A stretch of 64,000 bases of DNA from Helcococcus massiliensis. Lineage in GTDB: Bacteria > Bacillota > Clostridia > Tissierellales > Peptoniphilaceae. A program made the position numbers and the translations under genes. The stretch lies in contig NZ_OGVE01000002.1 in the NCBI RefSeq assembly GCF_900258485.1, forward strand, positions 124,001 through 188,000. The letters run 5' to 3'. How positions within the stretch are numbered: position 1 is the stretch's first letter; each line of letters begins with the position of its first letter. The notes beneath the pieces were generated by a model. It was not told the origin of the DNA. It ran no database searches and worked only from the letters and a program-made list of their open reading frames with translations. Positions 36,906-45,045 of this stretch are shown here, in pieces.

Positions 36906-37007
36906 TCAATAGTTAGGTCTTACATAGGCTCTTATCTCTAAATAGCACACTTTTAATACACAAGACATATTAGATTTTATCTGCTTCCTAGGGACACTCG
37001 AGTCCAT
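36906..37007 (-). CDS. 33-aa leader ORF upstream of mgtE
   Basis: An ATG at 37007 is preceded by a full AGGAGG at 5-nt spacing and opens a 33-codon frame ending in TGA at 36906, 47 bp before mgtE. The product starts MDSSVPRKQ and ends YVRPNY, with no membrane segment. Its position and good ribosome site suggest a translated leader peptide that could regulate mgtE by attenuation, as MgtL does for mgtA in Salmonella. I do not recognise the peptide. I also do not see an M-box consensus here. Confidence 0.5.
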   Translation of the reverse strand: MDSSVPRKQIKSNMSCVLKVCYLEIRAYVRPNY

Positions 37008-37073
37008 GTTTTCCTCCTATTTTTTATTTCTTTACAACTTTTAGAATACTACAACCAATAAATAATTGCAAAA

Positions 37074-37102
37074 CAAAAAGCAGCAAGTAAAATCTTGCTG
37101 CT
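37074..37102 (-). terminator. Terminator of the small lipoprotein gene
   Basis: Perfect 9-bp arms AGCAGCAAG (37079-37087) and CTTGCTGCT (37094-37102) with a T-rich run on the minus strand, 54 bp after the stop. Confidence 0.75.
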
Positions 37103-37155
37103 CATTCCAGAACTATTTTGGTATTTATATGTTCTTGTTTTTGGAGGATCGTATA

Positions 37156-37521
37156 TTATTTCTTTTCGATTGAATATACATTTGTAATTTGTCCTGGATC
37201 GCTTGTTGTAACCACACCATCATATGTGATTTTAACAGTATCGCCTTTTTTAACATCTTTAACTTTAGATAAAACTAGGTAAGGCATACCTTCTTTATCC
37301 TTAACTAAAATTGATTCGTCATGAACTTCTTCAACTTTCGCTTCCAATACTTCTTTCATATTTTTAGCATCATCTTTCTTATTTTTATTTTCTTTCTTTG
37401 TTTCTTGTACTGTTTCTTTAACCTTTTCATCAGTAGCCTTAGCTTTTCCTGATGTAGAGTTACATGCTACTAGACTTAATACTAAAACCAAGCCTAAAAT
37501 TACGCTTACTAATTTTTTCAT
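37156..37521 (-). CDS. Small secreted lipoprotein with OB-fold-like domain (DUF3221-like)
   Basis: A 121-aa protein with a lipoprotein signal peptide and lipobox LVAC, giving a lipidated Cys at residue 20. A Lys/Asp/Glu-rich linker (about 22-55) precedes a C-terminal domain (about 56-121) with KVEEVHDESILVKD and KKGDTVKITYDG. These resemble the short OB-like DUF3221 domain of Gram-positive lipoproteins. It acts at the outer face of the membrane; its function is unknown. It is divergent from ychF and has its own terminator. Confidence 0.75.
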   Translation of the reverse strand: MKKLVSVILGLVLVLSLVACNSTSGKAKATDEKVKETVQETKKENKNKKDDAKNMKEVLEAKVEEVHDESILVKDKEGMPYLVLSKVKDVKKGDTVKITYDGVVTTSDPGQITNVYSIEKK

Positions 37522-37620
37522 ATTGATCTCCTTTCTTGATCTATTTATAGTATAAGATCCAATTATGAAACAAATATGAAATTTTTAAAAAATATATTTA
37601 AAATAAGAATCTGAAAAAAA

Positions 37621-37629
37621 TGGTATAAT
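37621..37629 (+). promoter_or_regulatory. Extended -10 promoter of ychF
   Basis: TGGTATAAT is an extended -10 element with a consensus hexamer (37624-37629), about 40 bp upstream of the ychF start. No good -35 is seen, as is common for extended -10 promoters. Confidence 0.55.
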
Positions 37630-37670
37630 ACAAGATGTTATTAATATTTTAGATTATATAAGGAGGAATG

Positions 37671-38771
37671 ATGAAACTAGGTATTGTTGGTTTACCAAAT
37701 GTTGGTAAGTCCACCCTATTTAACGCCATCACCAAGGCCGGTGCAGAATCTGCCAACTATCCTTTCACAACTATTGAACCAAATGTGGGTGTGGTAGATG
37801 TACCAGATAAAAGATTGAACATATTATCTGAACTATCAAATTCTACAAAAATAGTACCTGCCTACATAGAATTTTACGATATAGCTGGATTGGTAAGAGG
37901 TGCAAGCAAGGGTGAAGGTTTAGGAAATAAATTCTTGCAAAATATTAGAGAATCTGAAGCTATCGTTGAAGTTTTAAGATGTTTTGAAGACCCAAATATA
38001 ACCCACGTAGATGGAGGGGTTGATCCTTTAAGAGATGTAGAAACTATCAATTTAGAACTTATTCTTTCAGATATGGAATTGATGGAAAAAGCTAGCCAAA
38101 GACTTGTAAAACAAGCCAAGGCTGACAAGGATAAAAAGATAGAACTTGATTTGGTAAATAAAGTTTTAGAAGTATTAGAAAAAGGTAAATCAGCTAGAGT
38201 TTTAGACTTAACTGAAGACGAAGAAAAAATCTTGAAATCCTATAATCTACTATCTTCAAAACCTATCATTTATGTTGCTAATGTTTCAGAAGAAGATGCA
38301 GCAAATGATGGTGCTTCTAATGAATGGGTAGAAAAAATAAGAGAATTTGCAGCTACAGAAGACGCAAAGGTTGTTGTGATTTCTGCACAAATAGAAGCTG
38401 AGATTTCTACAATAGAAGATGAAGAAGAAAAGGAAGAATACTTATCCTTGATGGGTCTTGAAGAGCCAGGATTAAATAAATTGATTGAAGCCTCTTATGA
38501 CCTATTGGGACTAATGAGCTTTATAACAACAGGCCAAATTGAAACCAGGGCTTGGACTATAAAAAAAGGAACCAAGGCAGTTGATGCAGCAGGTAAAATC
38601 CATACAGATATTTCTCGTGGATTTATTAGAGCAGAAATAGTTTCCTTTGATGAACTTATGAAACACGAAGGTTCAATGGTTAAGGCAAAAGAAGCAGGAA
38701 AAATCAGACTTGAAGGTAAAGACTACATCATGCAAGATGGAGATATAGTTAATTTTAGATTTAATGTATAA
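37671..38771 (+). CDS. ychF: Ribosome-binding ATPase YchF
   Basis: A 366-aa protein. I chose the second of two adjacent ATGs (37671, not 37668) because AGGAGG at 37661-37666 would be only 1 nt from the first. The P-loop is GLPNVGKST (about 6-14) and the G3-type motif lies in DIAGLVRGASKGEGLGN. The base-recognition motif reads NVSE, not NKxD, which is the hallmark of YchF/OLA1 and explains its preference for ATP over GTP. A coiled-coil insertion and a C-terminal TGS domain (about 280-366) complete it. It is a conserved cytoplasmic translation and stress factor. It is probably monocistronic. Confidence 0.95.
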   Translation: MKLGIVGLPNVGKSTLFNAITKAGAESANYPFTTIEPNVGVVDVPDKRLNILSELSNSTKIVPAYIEFYDIAGLVRGASKGEGLGNKFLQNIRESEAIVEVLRCFEDPNITHVDGGVDPLRDVETINLELILSDMELMEKASQRLVKQAKADKDKKIELDLVNKVLEVLEKGKSARVLDLTEDEEKILKSYNLLSSKPIIYVANVSEEDAANDGASNEWVEKIREFAATEDAKVVVISAQIEAEISTIEDEEEKEEYLSLMGLEEPGLNKLIEASYDLLGLMSFITTGQIETRAWTIKKGTKAVDAAGKIHTDISRGFIRAEIVSFDELMKHEGSMVKAKEAGKIRLEGKDYIMQDGDIVNFRFNV

Positions 38772-38786
38772 AAAAATGAGTTGCTT

Positions 38787-38809
38787 TAAGGTGACCCCAT
38801 AAAGTTGGA
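38787..38809. mobile_element. Solo end of an IS3-family (IS150-group) element
   Basis: The sequence GTGACCCCATAAAGTTGGAC matches the typical terminal inverted repeat of IS150-like elements (TGACCCC...AAAGTT.GAC). No transposase frame or second end is present within the window. It is best read as a relic or a captured end. Confidence 0.4.
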
Positions 38810-38859
38810 CCTAATACCAGGGTTAGAACTAGACTAGCTCTGGTATTTATTTGTCCCAT

Positions 38860-38887
38860 CCTACCCCTAGGGGTAGGAAATTTTTAT
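38860..38887 (+). terminator. GC-rich palindrome, likely ychF terminator
   Basis: CCTACCCC and GGGGTAGG flank a TA centre in an 18-bp perfect palindrome (38860-38877). AAATTTTTA follows on the plus strand. It stands out in this AT-rich sequence and lies between convergent genes. Confidence 0.5.
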
Positions 38888-38901
38888 GCTACATTTTTCT
38901 T

Positions 38902-40815
38902 TTAATCTTCATAACCTTTAATCATCTTATTTACTATCTTATAGTCAGCAGTTTTTAATATTTCCATAGATTTTTTATCATTCAATATGTCAGTTAATAC
39001 TGATAACATCTGGATATGGTCATTATTGTCCATGTTGGCTAGTATTATAAAAGTATCTATATCCTTACCTTTCATATCTACTGCTTCGTCTAAAATAAGT
39101 ATGCTTATATCTACTTTAGAAACATTATGTTTATATTTAGCATGCGGCATAGCGATACCATCTGATATAACTACATATGGACCTACTTTTTCTATAGATT
39201 CAATCATATCTTCGACGTAGGATTTTTCTATACTTGCTTCTTTTAGCAAAATTTCAGAGCCTATATTAATAGCTTCTTTCCAATCACTAACTCTTTTAAT
39301 TTTCCTTATTCTATTTTCATCTAATACTTGACTAAGCATAATCTTATTATCAGCTTTTCTTATGGCTTCATTTTTATATATTAGCGTTTCCAACAATGCT
39401 TTTTTAAGTTTTTCTTCATCTTTTATTTCTGCATAGTCTTTTACTATATCTATAATTTGATTTATACTATCTTCATCTATTACAGAATTTATATTCAATA
39501 GCTTCTCGTATAAAACGGATATGTTATGAGGTGTTAAAACTGGCTTAACTAAAATAACATTCTTATATTTTTCTAAGGGAACTGTTGATATTATATAATC
39601 AAATTGAGTACTCATTTCATCCAGTTCGTGTATAGATACTACACCAACAATATTTATGGTTGGTAAATAGTTATAAAGCTGTGTTTCTAACATCTTAGAA
39701 ATTACTCTACCATTTGGACAAACTATAACAACTCTATTTTCTCTTCTAGAAAAACTTTCTACCCTAGCTCCAAAATACATAGCTAAAAATCCAATTTCAG
39801 ATTCTCTCATTTCACTGAAAACTGCACTATTAGTATTTTTAACCGATATTTTAACTAGGTCCATTAAGTAAGAATAATCTTTTTTTATCTCCTTTAATGA
39901 TCCATTATATATAGGAAACTTAAATTTTAACCTATAATATGAAGAAGATAGGTGCCTAGTAATGTCTTTTGCAAAATCATCCTTATTTTGTATCACTACA
40001 GCAGCATATTTTTCAAAATTATGAATCAATTCATTTACAAATTTTTTGATATTACTATTTAACTTGTCACTTTTTAATTTTGTCATAGAAGCTACAAAGG
40101 CTGCTAAATATTTTAACTCATCTTCATCATCATAGTCCATAACATCTTCAAGTATTTTGTAATAATAAAAGTTTTTAGCATCATCATATAAACTGGTTTC
40201 TTTTAACTTATTACCAGATTTTATTCTATTATCAGTAAACATAACAAATTTAGATAATAAAGAAATTGAGTAATCAGTAAGATGTAAATCTGCTCTTTTA
40301 TTTACTTCCAAAATCCTTGGATCAACATAACTAATTAGGTCTTGGTCTAGATACATATAATTAATATAATAATCTCTAATTATTAGCTCATCTGCTTTTA
40401 ACTTATACTTCTTGTCAAAAATTAAATCAATATTTTCTAAATGTAAGCGGTCTTTTATCTCTTTAATATCAGTAAAAATAGTTCCCTTGCTAACCAAAAG
40501 TTCTTCACTAATTTCATCTATAGTAGAAAAAGTGTCTGTAAATATTTTTTCTACAAGATATCTATGCCTATATTCCATATCACTTGATATATCATTTTTT
40601 ATATTATATTTGGCATAAATTTTTTCATCACCCAAGTAAATAAACTTTCTATTAAGATTTTCGATTTTACCGTATTCTTTTATTTCATAGTTAATTTCAT
40701 TAATGTCATAGTATATAGTTCTCTTAGAGACCCCATAGTTATCCATTAACTCTTGCAATGATAAACCATTATTTTGTAATATTGATTGAAATATTTTATA
40801 TTGACGATTTTTCAT
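38902..40815 (-). CDS. PRD-containing PTS transcriptional activator (MtlR/ManR type)
   Basis: A 637-aa regulator. Two N-terminal winged-helix DNA-binding domains (about 1-60, LQELMDNYGVSKRTIYYDIN, and about 75-130) are followed by two PRD domains (about 170-390). Then come an EIIB-like domain (about 400-480) and an EIIA domain (about 490-637) with the phospho-His in MPHAKY near residue 570. Such proteins are DNA-binding activators whose activity is set by PTS phosphorylation, not RNA antiterminators. It sits directly downstream of the Ula-type PTS operon in the same direction, separated by a hairpin, so it probably controls that operon. A pair of direct repeats upstream of the operon (44971-45005) is a candidate target. 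Confidence 0.88.
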   Translation of the reverse strand: MKNRQYKIFQSILQNNGLSLQELMDNYGVSKRTIYYDINEINYEIKEYGKIENLNRKFIYLGDEKIYAKYNIKNDISSDMEYRHRYLVEKIFTDTFSTIDEISEELLVSKGTIFTDIKEIKDRLHLENIDLIFDKKYKLKADELIIRDYYINYMYLDQDLISYVDPRILEVNKRADLHLTDYSISLLSKFVMFTDNRIKSGNKLKETSLYDDAKNFYYYKILEDVMDYDDEDELKYLAAFVASMTKLKSDKLNSNIKKFVNELIHNFEKYAAVVIQNKDDFAKDITRHLSSSYYRLKFKFPIYNGSLKEIKKDYSYLMDLVKISVKNTNSAVFSEMRESEIGFLAMYFGARVESFSRRENRVVIVCPNGRVISKMLETQLYNYLPTINIVGVVSIHELDEMSTQFDYIISTVPLEKYKNVILVKPVLTPHNISVLYEKLLNINSVIDEDSINQIIDIVKDYAEIKDEEKLKKALLETLIYKNEAIRKADNKIMLSQVLDENRIRKIKRVSDWKEAINIGSEILLKEASIEKSYVEDMIESIEKVGPYVVISDGIAMPHAKYKHNVSKVDISILILDEAVDMKGKDIDTFIILANMDNNDHIQMLSVLTDILNDKKSMEILKTADYKIVNKMIKGYED

Positions 40816-40834
40816 TTTTTGCTCCTAGAAAATT

Positions 40835-40870
40835 TAAAGAAGGATATTACTAACGTAAGATCCTTCTTTA
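40835..40870 (-). terminator. Hairpin between PTS operon and its regulator
   Basis: 11-bp arms TAAAGAAGGAT (40835-40845) and ATCCTTCTTTA (40860-40870). The structure could terminate transcription in either direction, or limit readthrough from the PTS genes into the regulator gene. Confidence 0.55.
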
Positions 40871-40897
40871 ATTATATACTATTTATTTATTTTTGTT

Positions 40898-42316
40898 TTA
40901 TTTAACTTTTTCGCCTCTAACTAGTCTTGTAGCTATTGGTGCTAAGAATGCTACTATACAGAATATTAGTAATGGTGTACCCTTGATTAATTGAGCAACA
41001 TTACCTAATGCAATACCTATTACTGTAAAGTCTGCATCTGAGAATGTTGTAGCTGCAAAACCTAAATCACCCATTACTGGCATACATAATACTGGTAAGA
41101 ATGTAATTAGTAGACCGTGTAATAAACCACCTACTATAGTACCCTTCAAACCACCTTCTGCGTTAGCAAATACACCTGCAGTAGCACCACAGAAGAAGTG
41201 AGGAACAACACCTGGTAAGATTATTGGTAAAGCATTGCTGAATGCTGGGTTTATAGCTATTAGTATAAACATACCTAAAATACCACCAACGAATGAGGTT
41301 AAGAAACCGATCAATACTGCATTTGGTGCATATGGGAATACTACTGGACAGTCAATAGCTGGTTTTGCGTTTGGTACTAATTTATCAGCTATACCTTGGA
41401 AGGCTGGAACTATTTCAGCTAAGATTAAACGTACACCTGATAGGATTACATAAATACCACCAGCAAAGTTCATACCACTAATTAATGCATATACAATCCA
41501 GTTTGAATATCCTGTTAAAGCTGTTCCTGATAATACTCCACCATCTTTTAAAGCTTCTGCATAACCAGGTTTTGATGCTGCTACAGCTACTACTATTACA
41601 AATACTGCAATCATTGTGATTGAAATAGCAACAGTTGTATCACGCATGAATGTCATCCATTTAGGGAAGTTTATATCTTCTGTTGATTTAACTTCTTCTC
41701 TTGATTTTTTACCTCTTGTTAACTTAGCAACTTGAGCTGAGAACCAGTAACCTACTGTTGAGAAGTGTCCTAAAGCAATATCATCTGATCCTGTGATGTG
41801 TGTCATTGTTTTTTGACCTAATGCAGGGAATGCTGCCATTGCTAGACCTAAAATTAATGATCCACCTAAAACTAATTGCCATCCATCTAATCCACCAACT
41901 CTTAATACTATAGCTATCATACATGCCATGTATAAGGTGTGGTGACCTGTTAAGAATATGTATTTTAAGTTTGATAATCTTGCAATAACGATGTTAGCTA
42001 ACATACCAAACATCATTATCCAAGCAGTAATACTTGCAATATCTACTAGGGCTGTAGTTACTATAGCTTCGTTGTTAGGAACAACACCCTTTAGTTCAAA
42101 CGCATAATTAAATATAACTCCAAAGTCTGTTAATGAACCTGTTTGTAGATATGATGCACCTGCTGATAATACTAAGAAACCAACTATTGTTTTAACAGTT
42201 CCTTTAATAACATCTGTAGCAGGTCTTTTTTGTAAAATTAATCCTAATAATGCCATCAAACCAACTAATATAGCTGGAGTTGATAAAATTTCCTGAAATA
42301 TCAATAGAATTTGCAT
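40898..42316 (-). CDS. Ascorbate-type PTS EIIC (UlaA/SgaT family)
   Basis: A 472-aa membrane permease with about eleven hydrophobic segments. It is typical of the AG superfamily EIIC that takes up L-ascorbate, with features such as GVVPNNEAI, LTGHHTLYMACMIAI, HFFCGATAGVFANAEGG and VPHFF. In the PTS it carries the sugar across the membrane while EIIA and EIIB (both encoded here) pass the phosphate. The gene follows EIIA by 10 nt. The true substrate is unsure: the operon has transketolase halves but no ascorbate-6-phosphate lactonase (UlaG) or UlaDEF. A pentose, pentitol or related sugar is therefore more likely than ascorbate. Confidence 0.9.
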   Translation of the reverse strand: MQILLIFQEILSTPAILVGLMALLGLILQKRPATDVIKGTVKTIVGFLVLSAGASYLQTGSLTDFGVIFNYAFELKGVVPNNEAIVTTALVDIASITAWIMMFGMLANIVIARLSNLKYIFLTGHHTLYMACMIAIVLRVGGLDGWQLVLGGSLILGLAMAAFPALGQKTMTHITGSDDIALGHFSTVGYWFSAQVAKLTRGKKSREEVKSTEDINFPKWMTFMRDTTVAISITMIAVFVIVVAVAASKPGYAEALKDGGVLSGTALTGYSNWIVYALISGMNFAGGIYVILSGVRLILAEIVPAFQGIADKLVPNAKPAIDCPVVFPYAPNAVLIGFLTSFVGGILGMFILIAINPAFSNALPIILPGVVPHFFCGATAGVFANAEGGLKGTIVGGLLHGLLITFLPVLCMPVMGDLGFAATTFSDADFTVIGIALGNVAQLIKGTPLLIFCIVAFLAPIATRLVRGEKVK

Positions 42317-42326
42317 CTTTCCTCCT

Positions 42327-42782
42327 TTAATCCACCATTAATTGGTAGATTTCTTCCTCGCTATTTGCTTCTATTATTTTCCTTGTTCTTTCCTCGTCTG
42401 TTAAAATTTCTGCTAAGGCTTGCATTATTTCAAGATGGCTTTCTGATCCTTCTGCAGCAAAAGTAATTAATAAATTCGCTCTTTTGCTTGGATCATCTTC
42501 TGAAAATTTAACAGAACTCTTGTTTACAGTTACTGCAATTTGGTCTTTGATAACGCCTTGTTCAGGTCTAACATGTAAAAATGCTATCCCCTCTACTAAA
42601 ATGTAATAAGGACCAAATTCTAGGGTGTTTTTTATAATTTCTTCTGGATATCTTTCTTCAACATAACCCTGTTCTACTAATGGTTTGGTAGCAAGACGTA
42701 TTGCTTGCTCCCAATCCATATCTTGGTTAATTAAAGAAACATTATCCCTTTTCAATACAGATTTTAGATCCATATCATTCAC
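42327..42782 (-). CDS. PTS EIIA (UlaC/fructose-mannitol type)
   Basis: A 151-aa soluble phosphocarrier. The EIIA domain spans the whole protein, with the active His in GIAFLHVRPEQGV near residue 66. It accepts phosphate from HPr and passes it to EIIB. Its start overlaps the end of the transketolase C-terminal gene by 8 nt (42775-42782), indicating translational coupling. Confidence 0.88.
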   Translation of the reverse strand: MNDMDLKSVLKRDNVSLINQDMDWEQAIRLATKPLVEQGYVEERYPEEIIKNTLEFGPYYILVEGIAFLHVRPEQGVIKDQIAVTVNKSSVKFSEDDPSKRANLLITFAAEGSESHLEIMQALAEILTDEERTRKIIEANSEEEIYQLMVD

Positions 42783-43731
42783 CTATATTATCTAATACAG
42801 TGTTTACTACATTTTCTGTAGTTAAGTTATAATCTAGTCTTTGAAGTTCTGGATCACCAACTTGTCCAAATCTTTCTTCAACACCTATTCTAACCAATTT
42901 AGTACATATAGCATTATCTGTTAAAACTTCTGATACACTTGAACCTAAACCGCCAAGTACATTGTGGTTTTCAAAAGTAATTGCTAATTTTTTATCCTTG
43001 CTTGCTTCTTTAACTACAGTCTTATCAAAAGGCTTTAATGAAAACATGTCTATAACTTGAGCTTGTATACCATGTTTTTCTAGTTCTTCAGCTGCTTCTA
43101 AAGCATATGATAAAAGTTCACCAATACTATATATAACAATATCATTACCTTCTCTTAAAACATTTCCTTTACCTAACTCGAAAGTTGATCCTTCTTCATA
43201 GATTTTAGGATTGTCTTTTCTATTAGCCCTTATGTAGTTTACCCCTTTAATATTTGCTACTTGTTTAATACACCATTCAAATTGCACACTATCAGCGGGC
43301 GCTAAAACTGTAACTCCTGGTATATTTCTCATGATTGAAATATCATCGTAAGTAGAATGGGTACCACCGTTAGCTCCAGCACAGAAGCCAGGGTCTGATC
43401 CCCATATATTTACTGTATTACCTGCATAGGCTCCAGATATAAATATTTGGTCCAAAGCTCTTCTTGTTGAGAATGGTGCAAAAGTATGAACAAATGGTAC
43501 ATATCCTTTAATTGATAATCCAGCTGCCATACCAATCATATTAGCCTCAGCAATACCAGCTTGTATAAATTTATCACCGTGCTTTTCTTTAAGCTTTGTA
43601 GTACCTGATGCTCCACCCAAGTCAGCTTCATATAAAACAAGCTTAGGATTTTCATCCATCAATTCTGAAATGGTATCTACAAAAGTTTGTCTTAATTCTT
43701 TATCTTTTCTTTCTTTGCTTAACTTAAACAT
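42775..43731 (-). CDS. Transketolase, C-terminal subunit
   Basis: A 318-aa protein containing the pyrimidine-binding domain (about 15-180, with EADLGGASGTTKLKE, GIAEANMIGMAAGLS and the FAPFSTRRALDQI segment) and the C-terminal transketolase domain (about 190-318). Together with the next gene it makes a split two-chain transketolase, which moves two-carbon units between sugar phosphates using thiamine diphosphate. The two genes overlap by 8 nt. In this operon it probably links the imported sugar phosphate to the pentose phosphate pathway. Confidence 0.92.
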   Translation of the reverse strand: MFKLSKERKDKELRQTFVDTISELMDENPKLVLYEADLGGASGTTKLKEKHGDKFIQAGIAEANMIGMAAGLSIKGYVPFVHTFAPFSTRRALDQIFISGAYAGNTVNIWGSDPGFCAGANGGTHSTYDDISIMRNIPGVTVLAPADSVQFEWCIKQVANIKGVNYIRANRKDNPKIYEEGSTFELGKGNVLREGNDIVIYSIGELLSYALEAAEELEKHGIQAQVIDMFSLKPFDKTVVKEASKDKKLAITFENHNVLGGLGSSVSEVLTDNAICTKLVRIGVEERFGQVGDPELQRLDYNLTTENVVNTVLDNIGE

Positions 43732-44587
43732 GTTTCAAACCTCCATTCTCTTTAATAAAGTCTTCAAGTTCTTTTACAATCTTGTCAGCTTCCGCATCAA
43801 CTTTATCATCGAATTTTGGAGAGTGGTTTCCAATGTTTTCTTCGAAATATGGGAATCCTTTAGCCTTTACTGTATCTAATACAATAGCTACAGCCTTATC
43901 TTTAACTGATTTCGCCTTATCTATAGCTTCAATCAATGCTTCTTCAGAGTGTCCATCCACCTCTTGAGTATAGAATCCAAAAGCTTCCATTTTAGCTTTT
44001 ATGTCAAATGGATTTAGAATATCTTCTGTTGTTCCATCTAATTGCATTTTGTTATTATCGATAAATACAACCACTTCATTTAATTTATGATGGGCTATAA
44101 ATTGGAAGGCTTCCCAAACTTGTCCTTCATTTAATTCCCCATCACCAACTATTAAGTATACATTCTTATCCGATTTTTCCATTCTTAATCCATAAGCTAA
44201 ACCGGTAGCTACAGATGTACCTTGTCCTAGTGAACCAGTAGTAGCATCTATACCTGGGGTTCTAAGTCTATCTGGATGGGAAGGTAAGTTTGTTCTTATT
44301 TCATTCAAAGTATAAAGCATTTCTTTGTCGAAATATCCCATATTAGCTAGTGTTGCATATAAAGCTGGACCTGCATGTCCTTTAGATAGAACTAAGTAAT
44401 CTCTATCTTCTTTGTGGGGATTTTTTGGATCTATGTCCATATATTTACCATAAAGCACAGATAGTAGCTCTGCTATAGATAATGAACCACCTAGGTGTCC
44501 ATATCTACGCCATTTAAGCATTTTAATAACGTCAATTCTTATTTGTGCTGTTAATTTTTTTAATTCAATTAACTCCTTTTGATTCAT
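43724..44587 (-). CDS. Transketolase, N-terminal subunit
   Basis: A 287-aa thiamine diphosphate-binding half of transketolase. GHLGGSLSIAELLSVLY (about 30-46), LSKGHAGPALYATLA and the ThDP motif GDGELNEGQVWEAFQFIAHH (about 147-166) are all present. Split transketolases of this size are common in Firmicutes catabolic operons. It lies between the EIIB gene (16 nt upstream) and the C-terminal subunit. Confidence 0.93.
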   Translation of the reverse strand: MNQKELIELKKLTAQIRIDVIKMLKWRRYGHLGGSLSIAELLSVLYGKYMDIDPKNPHKEDRDYLVLSKGHAGPALYATLANMGYFDKEMLYTLNEIRTNLPSHPDRLRTPGIDATTGSLGQGTSVATGLAYGLRMEKSDKNVYLIVGDGELNEGQVWEAFQFIAHHKLNEVVVFIDNNKMQLDGTTEDILNPFDIKAKMEAFGFYTQEVDGHSEEALIEAIDKAKSVKDKAVAIVLDTVKAKGFPYFEENIGNHSPKFDDKVDAEADKIVKELEDFIKENGGLKHV

Positions 44588-44603
44588 TTTAATCCTTTCT
44601 AGA

Positions 44604-44903
44604 TTATTTATTATATTCTTCGCCTAATTCATCGAATAAAGCTTTTAATTTTTCTTCTAACTCAGGTCTAGAAACTATATTATCTAAAGTAATAACATTG
44701 TCTAATCCTGATACAAAGTTTTCCAAGTCTTTACCTACTACAAATATATCTGCAGCTCCTGGCTGAGCATCAGATGTTGTAGAGTTAAATACTTCTATAT
44801 CATCTCTACCCATAGCTGTAAGAATTTTTTGCACATTCATTCTTACCATTAAGCTTGAGCCAATACCTGATCCACAGGCTGTCATGATTTTTCTAACCGA
44901 CAT
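44604..44903 (-). CDS. PTS EIIB (UlaB/lactose-ascorbate type)
   Basis: A 99-aa soluble EIIB with the phosphocysteine loop ACGSGIGSSLMVRMNV (about 9-24), where the first Cys is phosphorylated. It is the first gene of the operon EIIB - transketolase N - transketolase C - EIIA - EIIC. The ribosome site AGGAGG precedes it. Downstream genes are spaced 16 nt or less, or overlap. Confidence 0.9.
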   Translation of the reverse strand: MSVRKIMTACGSGIGSSLMVRMNVQKILTAMGRDDIEVFNSTTSDAQPGAADIFVVGKDLENFVSGLDNVITLDNIVSRPELEEKLKALFDELGEEYNK

Positions 44904-44970
44904 AATTTCACCTCCTAATATCTTTCACTCTAAATATATCAATTAAAGTGATAAAGTTAAATGACAAATG

Positions 44971-45005
44971 TTTGCACAAGTTTGTTATTTTTTGCACTAA
45001 GTTTA
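44971..45005 (-). promoter_or_regulatory. Direct repeats upstream of the PTS-transketolase operon
   Basis: Two copies of TTTGCACAAGTTT / TTTGCACTAAGTTT start exactly 20 bp apart (44971 and 44991), two helical turns. They lie upstream of a weak minus-strand promoter (TTTAAC, 17 bp, TATATT). This layout fits an activator binding tandem sites, and the PRD regulator at 38902-40815 is the obvious candidate. The repeats overlap the region just upstream of the divergent CPBP gene promoter (TGCTATAAT, 45018-45026). Confidence 0.5.
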
Positions 45006-45045
45006 AAACTGATATTATGCTATAATAATCTAGAAAGGAGTCTTT

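Noticed and set aside
36880-37020. M-box (ykoK) magnesium riboswitch before mgtE
   Set aside because: The conserved M-box core sequences could not be found, and a translated leader ORF occupies the region. A covariance model search would settle it.
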